A stretch of 12,108 nucleotides of DNA from CAYGZA01 sp964354135 (GTDB lineage: Bacteria; Planctomycetota; Planctomycetia; Pirellulales; Thermoguttaceae), in the NCBI GenBank assembly GCA_964354135.1, contig CAYGZA010000212.1:1-12108 (forward strand). The letters are read 5' to 3'. A model generated the notes under the pieces. The model did not search any database. It was not told the DNA's origin and saw only the letters and a list, made by a program, of their open reading frames with translations. The position numbers and the translations under genes are program-made. Positions 1 through 5,884 of the stretch are shown piece by piece. The first letter of the stretch is position 1. Every line of letters begins with the position of its first letter.

Positions 1-186
1 AATCATCGGCGGCCCCACAGTGCGTTGGGGTACCAGACCCCGGCGGAGTTTGCCGTCGGCTGTGCGGCTTCGGGCTTCGCTACGCTCAGAGTTTGTGAAA
101 AAATCGACGGAGCCGTGCCGCACATACAAGATGTTGTGGTGAATACATCTCCGCCACCACAACCTATTGTGGTCAATCCAAGCTGA
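1..186 (+). pseudogene. IS3-family transposase, C-terminal end (partial, tail altered by an insertion)
   Basis: Frame 1 is open from the window edge and reads NHRRPHSALGYQTPAEFA near its start. This is the hallmark end of the rve integrase domain of IS3-family OrfB transposases, the DDE enzymes that excise and insert the element. The rest of the gene lies upstream of the window. After residue ~29 the frame enters an inverted-repeat element (90-203) and stops at TGA 184-186, giving an odd proline-rich tail. If 90-211 is removed, the frame continues ...ATLSPQPHSRTPGF... to a TAA at 276-278. That tail fits the CAAS..AT..PQ.HS style I recall for planctomycete IS3 transposases. The family call is strong. 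That the gene is inactive is inferred, since only the end is visible and the altered tail may be tolerated. Confidence 0.85.
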
Positions 187-230
187 GGTCGATTTTTTCA
201 CAAACGCTCAGCCCTCAGCCGCACAGCCGA
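56..230. repeat. Outer hairpin split by the inserted element
   Basis: TCGGCTGTGCGGCT at 56-69 is perfectly complementary to 217-230. With the insertion removed, a second 5-bp stem (GGGCT 72-76 with AGCCC 210-214) forms inside it, separated by a TC/TC mismatch, leaving an 11-nt loop. The ancestral sequence was therefore a stable stem-loop at the end of the IS3 transposase gene, and the insertion struck at its loop. Confidence 0.65.
90..211. mobile_element. MITE-like inverted-repeat insertion with one target-duplication copy
   Basis: Perfect 18-bp inverted repeats lie at 91-108 (GTTTGTGAAAAAATCGAC) and 188-205. They enclose ~80 bp with an inner 9-bp hairpin at 133-141/155-163. The sequence ACGCTCAG occurs at 82-89 and again at 204-211, as expected for an 8-bp target duplication (6 bp if the whole 18-bp repeat is counted as element). 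The element has no coding potential of its own, so a transposase would have to act in trans. It lies in the end of an IS3 transposase gene. Confidence 0.7.
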
Positions 231-275
231 ACCCCTGGATTCAACCCTTTACCTGTTCCCCAAACCGTACTCTCA

Positions 276-304
276 TAACACCTGGTACAAGAAACGGGGG
301 CGGC
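276..304. other. Probable right end of the IS3 element
   Basis: The sequence CCTGGTACAAGAAACGGGGG (281-300) follows shortly after the reconstructed stop codon at 276-278. From memory, short GGTACAA..AACGGGGGC terminal motifs occur at the ends of some IS3-family elements. The left end lies outside the window, so the terminal inverted repeat cannot be paired here and the exact boundary is a guess. Confidence 0.35.
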
Positions 305-352
305 CCAGCTTGACGAGCTTCGGGAGAGCGCGATCGGCGCCAAAGTGAATAC

Positions 353-420
353 TTAGAGTCTGACCCCAATAGCACAATAGCACCCCAATAGCGTCAATAG
401 CAATAGGGTAGGGCCAATAG
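353..420. repeat. AGAGTCTGACCCC half-element followed by degenerate CAATAG repeats
   Basis: Six copies of CAATAG lie at 367-372, 375-380, 386-391, 395-400, 401-406 and 415-420. ACCCCAATAGC is repeated exactly at 363-373 and 382-392. The array begins at AGAGTCTGACCCC (~354-367), which resembles one arm of the GGGGTCAGA-type inverted repeats found elsewhere in this window. It ends about 10 bases before the ribosome-binding site of the 441 gene, so it forms part of that gene's leader or promoter region. Confidence 0.6.
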
Positions 421-440
421 GGCCGCAACTGGAGAATTCC

Positions 441-1112
441 ATGGCTAGGAACCCGAAAGACATTTGTCCAGTTAAGTGTCGTAGTAAGGCTTGTGGGAAG
501 TCCATTCAGTCCGATCCGTCACACTTCGATGGCGTACCGGCAAGCCCAGAGACGATGCTGCGCTGCGTACTGTACGAGATGTTCGTGTTAGCATCTTCGG
601 CGCAAGCGATGCAGACCAAATGGCCCGACGACCTGACGTTCGACCATCCAAAACTGGGGCCGTTCACGCCATCCGAGTCGCTCAAAATCGCTGCCTTGAT
701 TAGCTTTCGGATCCTCTACGATTTTCTCTACAACGTGAAGTCAGATGACGATTTCACGGCCGACGACTTTAAGCGGCATGGCGGGAATCGTCCGAAAGAG
801 CCGACGTTCGCGGGCTTTGAGCCGGGCAAGATGTTCACAAAAGAATCCATCAACAAGTACATCGCCCACCTTACGTGGGCGAGGATCAACAAGCCGAAGT
901 GTGTTCCGCAGCCGAAGTTCAAGGAGGGTGACGAGGACACGATTTCGAACGCCAAGATTCTGCTCAAGGATGCCCGAGCGTTCGTAAGTGCGCTGATTGA
1001 CACATCCAATCCAAAACGCGTTATCCTCGACAAAGATGGTCAAGGCTATCAAGCGATGTTTGACCACGCCTACGCACAGTTGCTTGCACCGAAGCGCCCA
1101 GACGGCTCGTAA
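441..1112 (+). CDS. Hypothetical protein, 223 aa, probably helical and cytoplasmic
   Basis: I do not recognise this protein. GGAG at 431-434 sits 6 nt before the ATG, which supports the start. There is no signal peptide or membrane segment. The N-terminus has three cysteines close together (C9, C13, C18; CPVKCRSKAC), which might bind metal. Residues ~38-100 and ~165-195 look helical. A notable stretch is INKYIAHLTWARINK (137-151), whose histidine and arginine could be functional, but I cannot name a family. It lies between the IS3 remnant and a convergent nuclease-like gene and ends 225 bp before that gene's stop. Such a position is typical of accessory or defence cargo, but that is only inference from location. 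Confidence 0.75.
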   Translation: MARNPKDICPVKCRSKACGKSIQSDPSHFDGVPASPETMLRCVLYEMFVLASSAQAMQTKWPDDLTFDHPKLGPFTPSESLKIAALISFRILYDFLYNVKSDDDFTADDFKRHGGNRPKEPTFAGFEPGKMFTKESINKYIAHLTWARINKPKCVPQPKFKEGDEDTISNAKILLKDARAFVSALIDTSNPKRVILDKDGQGYQAMFDHAYAQLLAPKRPDGS

Positions 1113-1337
1113 GCGAGAGGAAGACGCGGCGAGGGTCAACGGGCGCGCGCCAAAGCCTCAATACGGAACGGGCATTCCTGTTGTCGGTCCCCCGCTCGGG
1201 ACGTCCTTCTCAGAACCCCCGCTTCGCGTCGCAATCCGTCGCGTGAGCAGGACACACTTGCCCAACGAGGCGCGGCGGAGCTTCGCCACAATGCGTTCCG
1301 AGACGCAAACGCCGAACCAGACGCACGGTGATACGCG
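1113..1337. other. Gap between convergent genes
   Basis: This is the shared 3' region of the 441 gene and the minus-strand nuclease-like gene. I see no gene and no U-tract terminator. The short segment GGTCCCCCGCTCGGGAC at about 1186-1202 resembles part of the repeat-like sequence near 2302-2327, but the match is too short to name. Confidence 0.4.
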
Positions 1338-2189
1338 TCACTCGTCGTCGGCGCGGGGTTGCGGCTGCGGCTCGGTCCCCAACGCTTGCCCGCCCGAGAA
1401 GTACCCCGTTGGCTCTCCCCTTCCGATAGCCTCACGGATGCGTTGAAGGGACTCGGTAAGAATGCTGCTCGCCCTATCAGCATCGGCATCCGACTTGACC
1501 GTGAACTTCGACCAGCGGGGCGAGAATCGCGCGTTGGACACCGTGGTTCCATCTAATGGTGCATTGCCTGAGAAGCACTCCACGCGAATCGACTTCTTCC
1601 TGAGTATCATCGACACGAAGGATTTCTCAGGGCAGTACCAACTGGCGTACTTGTCCCCCGCTTTGGCCCACACCTGCGGGGCCGATCGGCGAATTCCCTC
1701 AAACAGCGAATCGTACCATCGCTTGATTTCAGGCCCCGCCTGGACGCGGGAGAGAATCGCAACAATCCGGGCGTCCACGTCCTCTGGAGTCGGGCCCAAC
1801 GCACCTGGACGCTCGATCGGGGGATGCTTCAGTTCGCGGATCTCCGAACTCAACTCAATCACCTCAATTGGGCAGTCTTGCCAGTCGTGCTCCCAACATA
1901 CGATGATGTCGCAGCCGCCTGCGTCGTGGCCATGAGCGCGAAAGTTCGAACTCATGAACTCGAACTCGATCCGCACGCGCTCCCACCCCTTACCGACGAA
2001 ACGCCGGGCGATGCAGTCCGGGAACCCAGGCTTGATTTCCTCAACGTACATGTTCAGGTCGTGCGCGACCTTCCCGAATAGGAAGACGACTCCCTGCTCG
2101 TTCAGGGGCGCGTATACGAGCCCCCGAAAGTTGATCAGGTCACCCACGATCGACCGCTCGGCCATCTCCGGATCGGCTTTCGCCGCCAT
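1338..2189 (-). CDS. PD-(D/E)XK-like nuclease with DUF5655-like C-terminal domain
   Basis: A protein of 283 aa. The start at 2189 is preferred because GGGGGA lies about 5 nt before that ATG; an upstream ATG at 2243 lacks a comparable site. The N-terminal half has the order expected of a restriction-endonuclease-like fold: a PD dipeptide (57-58), then a strand RIEFEF with E75 and E77, then SSNF (80-83), H86/H88, and a strand CDIIVCWEHDW (93-103). The usual lysine of (D/E)XK is replaced by glutamate (E-F-E). Residues ~165-265 (RWYDSLFEGIRR... then FVSMILRKKSIRVECF and a late SDADADRA helix) resemble DUF5655, a domain often attached to nuclease-like proteins. Likely role is DNA cleavage or binding in a defence or mobile context, which is inferred. 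Its substrate is unknown. It converges with the 441 gene and diverges from the toxin-antitoxin pair. Confidence 0.7.
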   Translation of the reverse strand: MAAKADPEMAERSIVGDLINFRGLVYAPLNEQGVVFLFGKVAHDLNMYVEEIKPGFPDCIARRFVGKGWERVRIEFEFMSSNFRAHGHDAGGCDIIVCWEHDWQDCPIEVIELSSEIRELKHPPIERPGALGPTPEDVDARIVAILSRVQAGPEIKRWYDSLFEGIRRSAPQVWAKAGDKYASWYCPEKSFVSMILRKKSIRVECFSGNAPLDGTTVSNARFSPRWSKFTVKSDADADRASSILTESLQRIREAIGRGEPTGYFSGGQALGTEPQPQPRADDE

Positions 2190-2282
2190 GTCATTCCCCC
2201 GAGCTCTCGCACAGCCTGACTTGCACTGCAACGCGTTTTGCACGTAGATAGTGTGGCGAGCCTGGGGTCGGATGTCAAGGTC

Positions 2283-2308
2283 GGGGCTGAGCAGTATTTA
2301 TCAGCCCC
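2283..2308. repeat. Hairpin GGGGCTGA / TCAGCCCC
   Basis: A perfect 8-bp stem (2283-2290 with 2301-2308) encloses a 10-nt AT-rich loop. It is followed by CGCTTGCTCGGGACCGTCCCC, which reads as GGGGACGGTC on the other strand, similar in flavour to the GGGGACAG repeats near 5904. It lies between the divergent nuclease and antitoxin genes and may be a REP-like insertion or a regulatory structure. Confidence 0.55.
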
Positions 2309-2364
2309 CGCTTGCTCGGGACCGTCCCCTTCCACCGAACTGAACACCCCTCGACAGGGCTCCC

Positions 2365-2401
2365 GATTCTCCCCGGGCCGCGCACCTGGGCGCGGAGAAT
2401 C
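2365..2401. promoter_or_regulatory. Inverted repeat just upstream of the -10 box, possible operator
   Basis: GATTCTCC at 2365-2372 pairs with GGAGAATC at 2394-2401, and CCGCGC (2378-2383) can pair with GCGCGG (2390-2395). The repeat covers the place where a -35 box would be and ends 2 bp before an extended -10. Type II antitoxins commonly bind such palindromes to repress their own operon, so this is a candidate autoregulatory operator. No binding data are available. Confidence 0.4.
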
Positions 2402-2402
2402 C

Positions 2403-2411
2403 TGCTATAAT
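2403..2411 (+). promoter_or_regulatory. Extended -10 promoter of the toxin-antitoxin operon
   Basis: The sequence TGCTATAAT is a perfect extended -10 (TGnTATAAT). No convincing -35 lies 17 bp upstream, which is acceptable for extended -10 promoters. A start site near 2418 would give a ~67-nt leader before the antitoxin ATG. Confidence 0.55.
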
Positions 2412-2484
2412 TGGTGGAAGAGGGATGTTGCTCTAAGGCCGTCCCTGCAAGGGATACCCGAGGCCCGGCCGGACTGGAGAACCA

Positions 2485-2754
2485 ATGGCTGCAATCACCA
2501 TCGAATTGCCGGATACAATCGTCAAGGACCTCGGCGACAGTCCCGGCGAGATCACGCGCCGCGTTCTTGAGGCGGTGGTCCTGGAGGGCTACCGGTGCGA
2601 GAGGCTCTCCCGCGGCGAAGTGCGGCGACTCCTCGGGCTGAGCTGGCAGGGGACCGAGGATTTCCTGGCCAGGCATGGGCTGCCCTATCAGTACACGGCC
2701 GATGACCTGAACGAGGATCGGCAAAACCTCGACCGAGTGCTGGGGCCCCAGTGA
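2485..2754 (+). CDS. UPF0175 family antitoxin
   Basis: A protein of 89 aa with GGAG at 2476-2479, 5 nt before the ATG. The N-terminus (ITIELPDTIVKDLG) is a strand followed by a helix. Residues 43-64 (RGEVRRLLGLSWQGTEDFLARH) form the helix-turn-helix-like core and GLPYQYTADDLNEDRQNL (65-82) the acidic tail, the pattern of UPF0175 proteins. UPF0175 proteins are small DNA-binding antitoxins paired with DUF3368 PIN toxins. It would neutralise the downstream RNase and probably repress its own promoter. Its stop codon overlaps the toxin start (GTGA), so translation is coupled. The pair is of normal length with no visible damage. Confidence 0.9.
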   Translation: MAAITIELPDTIVKDLGDSPGEITRRVLEAVVLEGYRCERLSRGEVRRLLGLSWQGTEDFLARHGLPYQYTADDLNEDRQNLDRVLGPQ

Positions 2755-3266
2755 CCGTCGTCGTCTCTGATACCAGTCCGTTGAACTACCTGGTTCTCTG
2801 CCGCGCGATCGAGATCCTGCCTCGGCTGTTTCAAAGGGTCGTTGTCCCGCCTGCGGTGTTGACGGAACTGTGCAGCGAGGACGCACCGGCGGCGGTTCGC
2901 GCTTGGGCCGATGCCCTGCCTTCGTGGGCCGAGGTTCAGAAGCCCACGCATGACGATCCTTCCCTGACCCTCCATCCCGGCGAACGCGAGGTAATCTGTC
3001 TGGGGATTCAAATCCACGCCGACTTCGTGCTGTTGGATGATCGCCCTGCGCGGAGGGCGGCGAAGCAGCGCGGATTGACCGTGATCGGAACATTGGGCGT
3101 GCTGGACAAAGCGGCGGCAAGGAGCCTGCTGGACCTGCCGGCAATCATCGACGCGCTTGGGCGAACGACGTTCAAGATCGCTCCTTCGCTGATGGCGGCC
3201 GTATTGGAGCGAGACGCCCAGAGACGGCGGACACAAACGCCGGGCGACGAGTCGGGGAGAGACTAG
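2751..3266 (+). CDS. DUF3368 PIN-domain toxin (VapC-like ribonuclease)
   Basis: A protein of 171 aa that starts with GTG inside the antitoxin stop (GTGA). The PIN fold is clear: SDTSPLNYL at the N-terminus carries the first metal-binding aspartate (D7), followed by E39 in PPAVLTEL, the LHPGEREVI motif (E78, E80) and LLDDRPARR (D96, D97). DUF3368 proteins are PIN nucleases predicted to cut RNA using Mg2+ or Mn2+ held by these acids. All the expected acidic residues are present, so the toxin appears intact. The upstream UPF0175 partner is the cognate antitoxin. The C-terminus after ~155 is arginine-rich and probably disordered. Its RNA target cannot be judged from sequence. Confidence 0.9.
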   Translation: MTVVVSDTSPLNYLVLCRAIEILPRLFQRVVVPPAVLTELCSEDAPAAVRAWADALPSWAEVQKPTHDDPSLTLHPGEREVICLGIQIHADFVLLDDRPARRAAKQRGLTVIGTLGVLDKAAARSLLDLPAIIDALGRTTFKIAPSLMAAVLERDAQRRRTQTPGDESGRD

Positions 3267-3288
3267 CCGAACCCGCGCGACAGCGCCT

Positions 3289-3321
3289 CCTCGTCGCGAA
3301 GCGGAGCTTCGGAACGAGAGG
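3289..3321. repeat. Hairpin downstream of the toxin gene
   Basis: CTCGT (3290-3294) pairs with ACGAG (3314-3318) and CGAAGC (3297-3302) with GCTTCG (3306-3311), separated by a 2-nt internal loop, with a 3-nt apical loop. It starts ~23 bp after the toxin stop. There is no following T-run, so it is not a classical intrinsic terminator, although it could stabilise the mRNA end. Confidence 0.5.
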
Positions 3322-3359
3322 TCGAGGCGCACGGCCCTGGACACGAGGCGCCCTCCCGA

Positions 3360-3434
3360 TTATATTGAACTCAATTTGTCTCTGTTCTCGTGGACCTTCA
3401 GCATGGCGTCGGCGATGTCGTCCATGTCCTTCTT
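3360..3434 (-). pseudogene. C-terminal remnant of a probable DegT/DnrJ/EryC1/StrS-type aminotransferase
   Basis: The minus strand encodes KKDMDDIADAMLKVHENRDK and a few more residues before a TAA at 3362-3360. The pattern DMDDIADAMxKVHEN closely resembles the final helix of DegT/DnrJ/EryC1/StrS sugar aminotransferases, which are PLP enzymes of nucleotide-sugar synthesis. Upstream of this the frame turns into repeat sequence (the REP-like pair starting at 3435) and then arginine-rich nonsense, so the rest of the gene is missing. The fragment is short, so another enzyme with a similar last helix is possible. Confidence 0.45.
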
Positions 3435-3542
3435 AGTCGTAGGCTGGGTCAAGCCCGAAGGGCGACGACCCAGCTTCGGAGTCCCGTCCACGGCTCCTTC
3501 AAGCTGGGTCTTCGTGCTGCGCACTCGACCCAGCCTACGACT
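3435..3542. repeat. BIME-like inverted pair of GTAG-headed REP hairpins
   Basis: The outer 16-bp arms 3435-3450 and 3527-3542 are perfectly complementary. Each half is itself a hairpin: GTAG (3439-3442) then GCTGGGTC (3443-3450) pairing with GACCCAGC (3467-3474). On the other strand the same GTAG head is followed by GCTGGGTC (3534-3527) pairing with 3510-3503. Two REPs in opposite orientation with GTAG heads outward is the BIME layout known for RAYT-mobilised repeats. It abuts the aminotransferase remnant. Confidence 0.7.
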
Positions 3543-3729
3543 TCCCGCTTCGCTCTGCCTACTGTGCGGCCGTCCCGCCGAGCCTCCCCGCCGCCGTGTG
3601 GTGCCCAGCCGAATCGAACCGACCGCGTGCAGCCCCGCGCCCGAGAATGCGGTCCGTTTCTGGGAGGGGTCTGAAAGCGTGATCCGTTGGCACCCAGGCT
3701 CGTCGCTGCACTCTTTGCAGCAACTGGGT
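3543..3729. other. Non-coding stretch downstream of the GH30 gene
   Basis: It lies between the repeat pair and the stop of the minus-strand glycoside hydrolase. No convincing gene is present. GACCGC (from ~3628) and a later GCGGTC could form a weak hairpin, and GGGAGGGGTCTGAAAGC at ~3661-3677 faintly resembles a half repeat. Confidence 0.3.
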
Positions 3730-5169
3730 TTACCGCGACGGCGCGGGATGCGGCGCTCGATCTTGACGACGCAGCTCGCCCACAATGGTGGTGACGCTGC
3801 CCGGCACAAGGGTCATTCGGAGCGCATTCGGCTCGCCAAGCTCCACTGACGCCGGAGAGAGATTGGAGTCGGGCGAAGTGATATGGGCTTTGACCGATGA
3901 CAAGCTCCGATCGCCAAAGTGGTACGTCGCAGGACGCGCATTGCCGCCGGCGTTCAGCGCCACGATCGCAAAGCGATCTCCCTCGGGACTGATGAAAGCG
4001 CTGTTGGCAAACCCGAGACCGTCGACGCGGATGCGTTTCCAGCCGGGCCGGACGAAACGACTGTAGTTGGCCATCGCCCAGAACCGCTTGGGAACTACAA
4101 GTCCGCCGGTCGCAGTGGCAGGTGATAGGACACCCATGCTGCCAGGGAAATCCGGGGAGAAGATCACGAAGCAATAGATCCAGGCAGCGGCGCCACCGTG
4201 GACGATGTCGCGGTACATCAGGTGCGCGATTCTGATAGCGGTGCTTATGCCCGGATCGTCCGGCGGGCCGATGATCGACATTTCGCTCATCCATACCGGG
4301 ATCTTGTGCTGCGTGGAAGCAGCCCGAAACAAACCGCGGCCCTCGTCCACCAGATCGTCGCCGCGGTAGGAATGGCTCGCCAGGATCCCGATGAGACGCC
4401 GCGACTGGAGATCGTCGAGGGCCGGTGCGATGCGGATCCACGCCTGGTCCCAGCTCGAGCCCTCGGAGAGCATGAACTTCGTGGGCAGGTCTCGCTGCTG
4501 GAACACGGGCGCAACCACCTGAAGAAAATCGTTGAGTTCCCTGCCCGTCCAGCGGCAGGACTCCCACCAGACCGAGACATCGGGCTCGTTCTGCAGGCTC
4601 AGGACGTCGATCGTCAGGCCGTGGACCTGCTTGTAGTAGTCCACGAAGTCGGCGAGGTACTCGGCGTACGCGCGGTAGTGCTCGCGCAGAACACTGCCTC
4701 CCCAGACGTACTGCTTGTTGGATTTCCATCGTGACGGCGGGGTAAAAGGAACGGCGTAAAGAATGACGCGACCTCGCTTGAGCGCCGGTGTGATTGCCCC
4801 GAGGACATTCTGAGTGTTGGCGTCGCGCTCCCAGTCGTAGCGAAGACCCCGCTCGCGCAAGGGCTCGCCGGCGGCGAGGGATTGTGCATTCGGGGAAACG
4901 TGGATGCGAATGATGTTCAGTCGCAAGCCATTCTCGCCGTAGACCAGATCGTAAAGGCGATCGCGGTCCTTCTGCACAAGTGCCTGCATGTCCTTGAGTG
5001 ATGTCTCGCAAATGCCGGCGCCGAAGCCGGACATGGTCTGAAACGAGACATCGGGATGGATGCGGAAATCGGCGGGCGCCTCGGTCCCCTACTGAGACCA
5101 GGCAGGAACGCACAACACCAACGGAGCAACAATGCCCGCGAGGAGTTGCCCATGGAGCCGAACGGTCAT
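3730..5169 (-). pseudogene. GH30-type secreted glycoside hydrolase interrupted by an in-frame amber codon
   Basis: Reading from ATG 5169-5167, with a perfect AGGAGG 6 nt upstream (5181-5176), the frame gives a signal peptide (MTVRLHGQLLAG...PAWSQ, 26 residues). It then meets TAG (5091-5089) and continues without shift as GTEAPADFRIHPDVSFQTMSGFGAG through a complete enzyme to TAA at 3732-3730. The body resembles GH30 (O-glycosyl hydrolase; xylanase or glucosidase-like): the GFGAG opening, QNEP with the likely acid/base glutamate (E195 counting the amber codon), SEMS with the likely nucleophile (E296), and a C-terminal beta domain (~380-475). A 434-aa product from the internal ATG at 5034 would lack export and the first strand, and has no ribosome-binding site. 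A recent CAG-to-TAG mutation (SQQG to SQ-stop-G) is the simplest explanation. Readthrough or sequencing error is possible. The substrate is unknown, probably a plant or algal polysaccharide. Confidence 0.8.
5089..5091 (-). other. In-frame amber (TAG) between signal peptide and mature GH30 domain
   Basis: This is codon 27 of the reconstructed gene, directly after CAG (Q26). The frame matches on both sides: 26 sense codons upstream after a strong Shine-Dalgarno, and 452 sense codons downstream. Confidence 0.8.
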
Positions 5170-5412
5170 TCTTGCCCTCCTGGATTGCGCTCTCTCCCCG
5201 CCCGGATACGCCCCGCGCGGCAGGCGCCCCCAGTCTCACCGGAAGCAACGCGAAAGTCAACATCACGGCGTCCTATGCCGTTTTGTTTCAACGGATTCGG
5301 CACAAGACCCCGGTCCGGGGGAATTCCGGCGACAGGATACACAACTATTGACCGCCTCGGCCGGGTTGGGTGGGTTCGGTGCGTGGCTCGATTGGCACGG
5401 ATCGTTGTGAAA
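5170..5412. other. Leader of the GH30 gene and intergenic space
   Basis: It contains the AGGAGG of the minus-strand hydrolase (5176-5181) and one copy of the AATAGTTGTGTAT repeat (5322-5349). I found no convincing gene on either strand and no clear sigma-70 promoter. Confidence 0.4.
5322..5349 (-). repeat. AATAGTTGTGTAT-type repeat, copy 1
   Basis: On the minus strand this reads AATAGTTGTGTATCCTGTCG then CCGGAAT. The second copy, at 5941-5965 on the plus strand, reads AATAGTTGTGTATCTGTCCC then CGGAA. The two copies differ by one inserted base and one or two substitutions, and face each other across ~590 bp holding the truncated 5516 gene. A GGAATTCC palindrome adjoins copy 1 and a longer GGGGAATTCCCC occurs near copy 2 (5885-5896). 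Confidence 0.65.
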
Positions 5413-5478
5413 AGGGGATAAGTCCAATTTGCCGTAAACGGCGCGCATGGGGCTTCGCACAAATTGGACTTATCCCCT
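5413..5478. repeat. Long inverted repeat AGGGGATAAGTCCAATTT
   Basis: Perfect 18-bp arms (5413-5430 and 5461-5478) flank a 30-nt centre that carries its own small hairpin, GCCGtaaaCGGC (5431-5442). The layout matches the elements at 90-203 and 8845-8943, though the arm sequence differs. It ends about 26 bp before the Shine-Dalgarno of the 5516 gene. Confidence 0.75.
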
Positions 5479-5515
5479 CTTCTCCCCCTGAGAAGAGAGA
5501 AGAGAGGAGACCCTT

Positions 5516-5869
5516 ATGAATCGCTCTCTTGAATGGCTCGGCGGCACCGCCGGGGCGATGGCGTGGCTCTTGCTCGCGGCGCCGTCTGCGCCGGCCGATC
5601 CGCCGGACATGGCGGTTATCCGGCCCGACGTCGAGACCGGCTTCGCCAATGCCGGCTGGAAGTACGATCGCTATGAGGACCTTCCCTCGCTGGACGCCCG
5701 CAAGACGATGACGGTGGCCGAGCGGGCGAAGCTCATGCTCCGCTCCAGGCCCAAGCCCGGCGACCTGGAAAAGACGGGGCACGACTCTTCTTGCCCGCGT
5801 CCCACTGGAGTCCTGCCAGATTGTCCCCAACGAGTAGTTTTAACCCCTGTCCCCTTTTTCGACGAGTAG
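5516..5869 (+). pseudogene. Truncated exported protein of unknown family
   Basis: A good GAGGAG (5504-5509) lies 6 nt before the ATG. The first ~27 residues form a signal peptide (hydrophobic core AMAWLLLAAP, cleavage near SAPA). The mature part reads DMAVIRPDVETGFANAGWKY then DRYEDLPSLDARKTMTVAERAKLMLRSRPKPGDLEK, which looks like genuine protein with an RxxP and acidic pattern. After about residue 84 (nt ~5768) the sequence becomes repeat-like (GAAAAGACGGGGCAC, later ACCCCTGTCCCC) and the reading frame ends at 5869. I take it as the N-terminus of an exported protein cut by repeat insertion and deletion. I do not recognise the family, and the last ~32 residues are probably not native. Confidence 0.55.
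5768..5863. repeat. Degenerate repeat block with unmatched arms
   Basis: The left edge GAAAAGACGGGGCACGACTC and the right edge AACCCCTGTCCCCTTTTTC both look like arms of the GAAAAGGGG...CCCCTTTTC class, but they are not complementary along their full length. It may be a hybrid left by recombination between two elements. It forms the broken end of the 5516 reading frame. Confidence 0.4.
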
Positions 5870-5884
5870 GCCGCGGATCGCCCG

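Noticed and set aside
2275..3144. Minus-strand frame of ~289 codons opposite the toxin-antitoxin genes
   Set aside because: It is antisense to two clearly recognised genes, rich in proline and arginine, and lacks a ribosome-binding site.
5089..5091. Pyrrolysine or other programmed recoding at the amber codon
   Set aside because: The codon lies at the signal-peptide junction, not at an active site, and nothing in the window suggests recoding. A point mutation is simpler, though not proven.
3449..5266. Long minus-strand frame (~605 codons) overlapping the glycoside hydrolase
   Set aside because: It is arginine-, serine- and proline-rich with no recognisable domain, and runs through a repeat pair. 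The overlapping frame has clear GH30 motifs, so this is an out-of-frame shadow.
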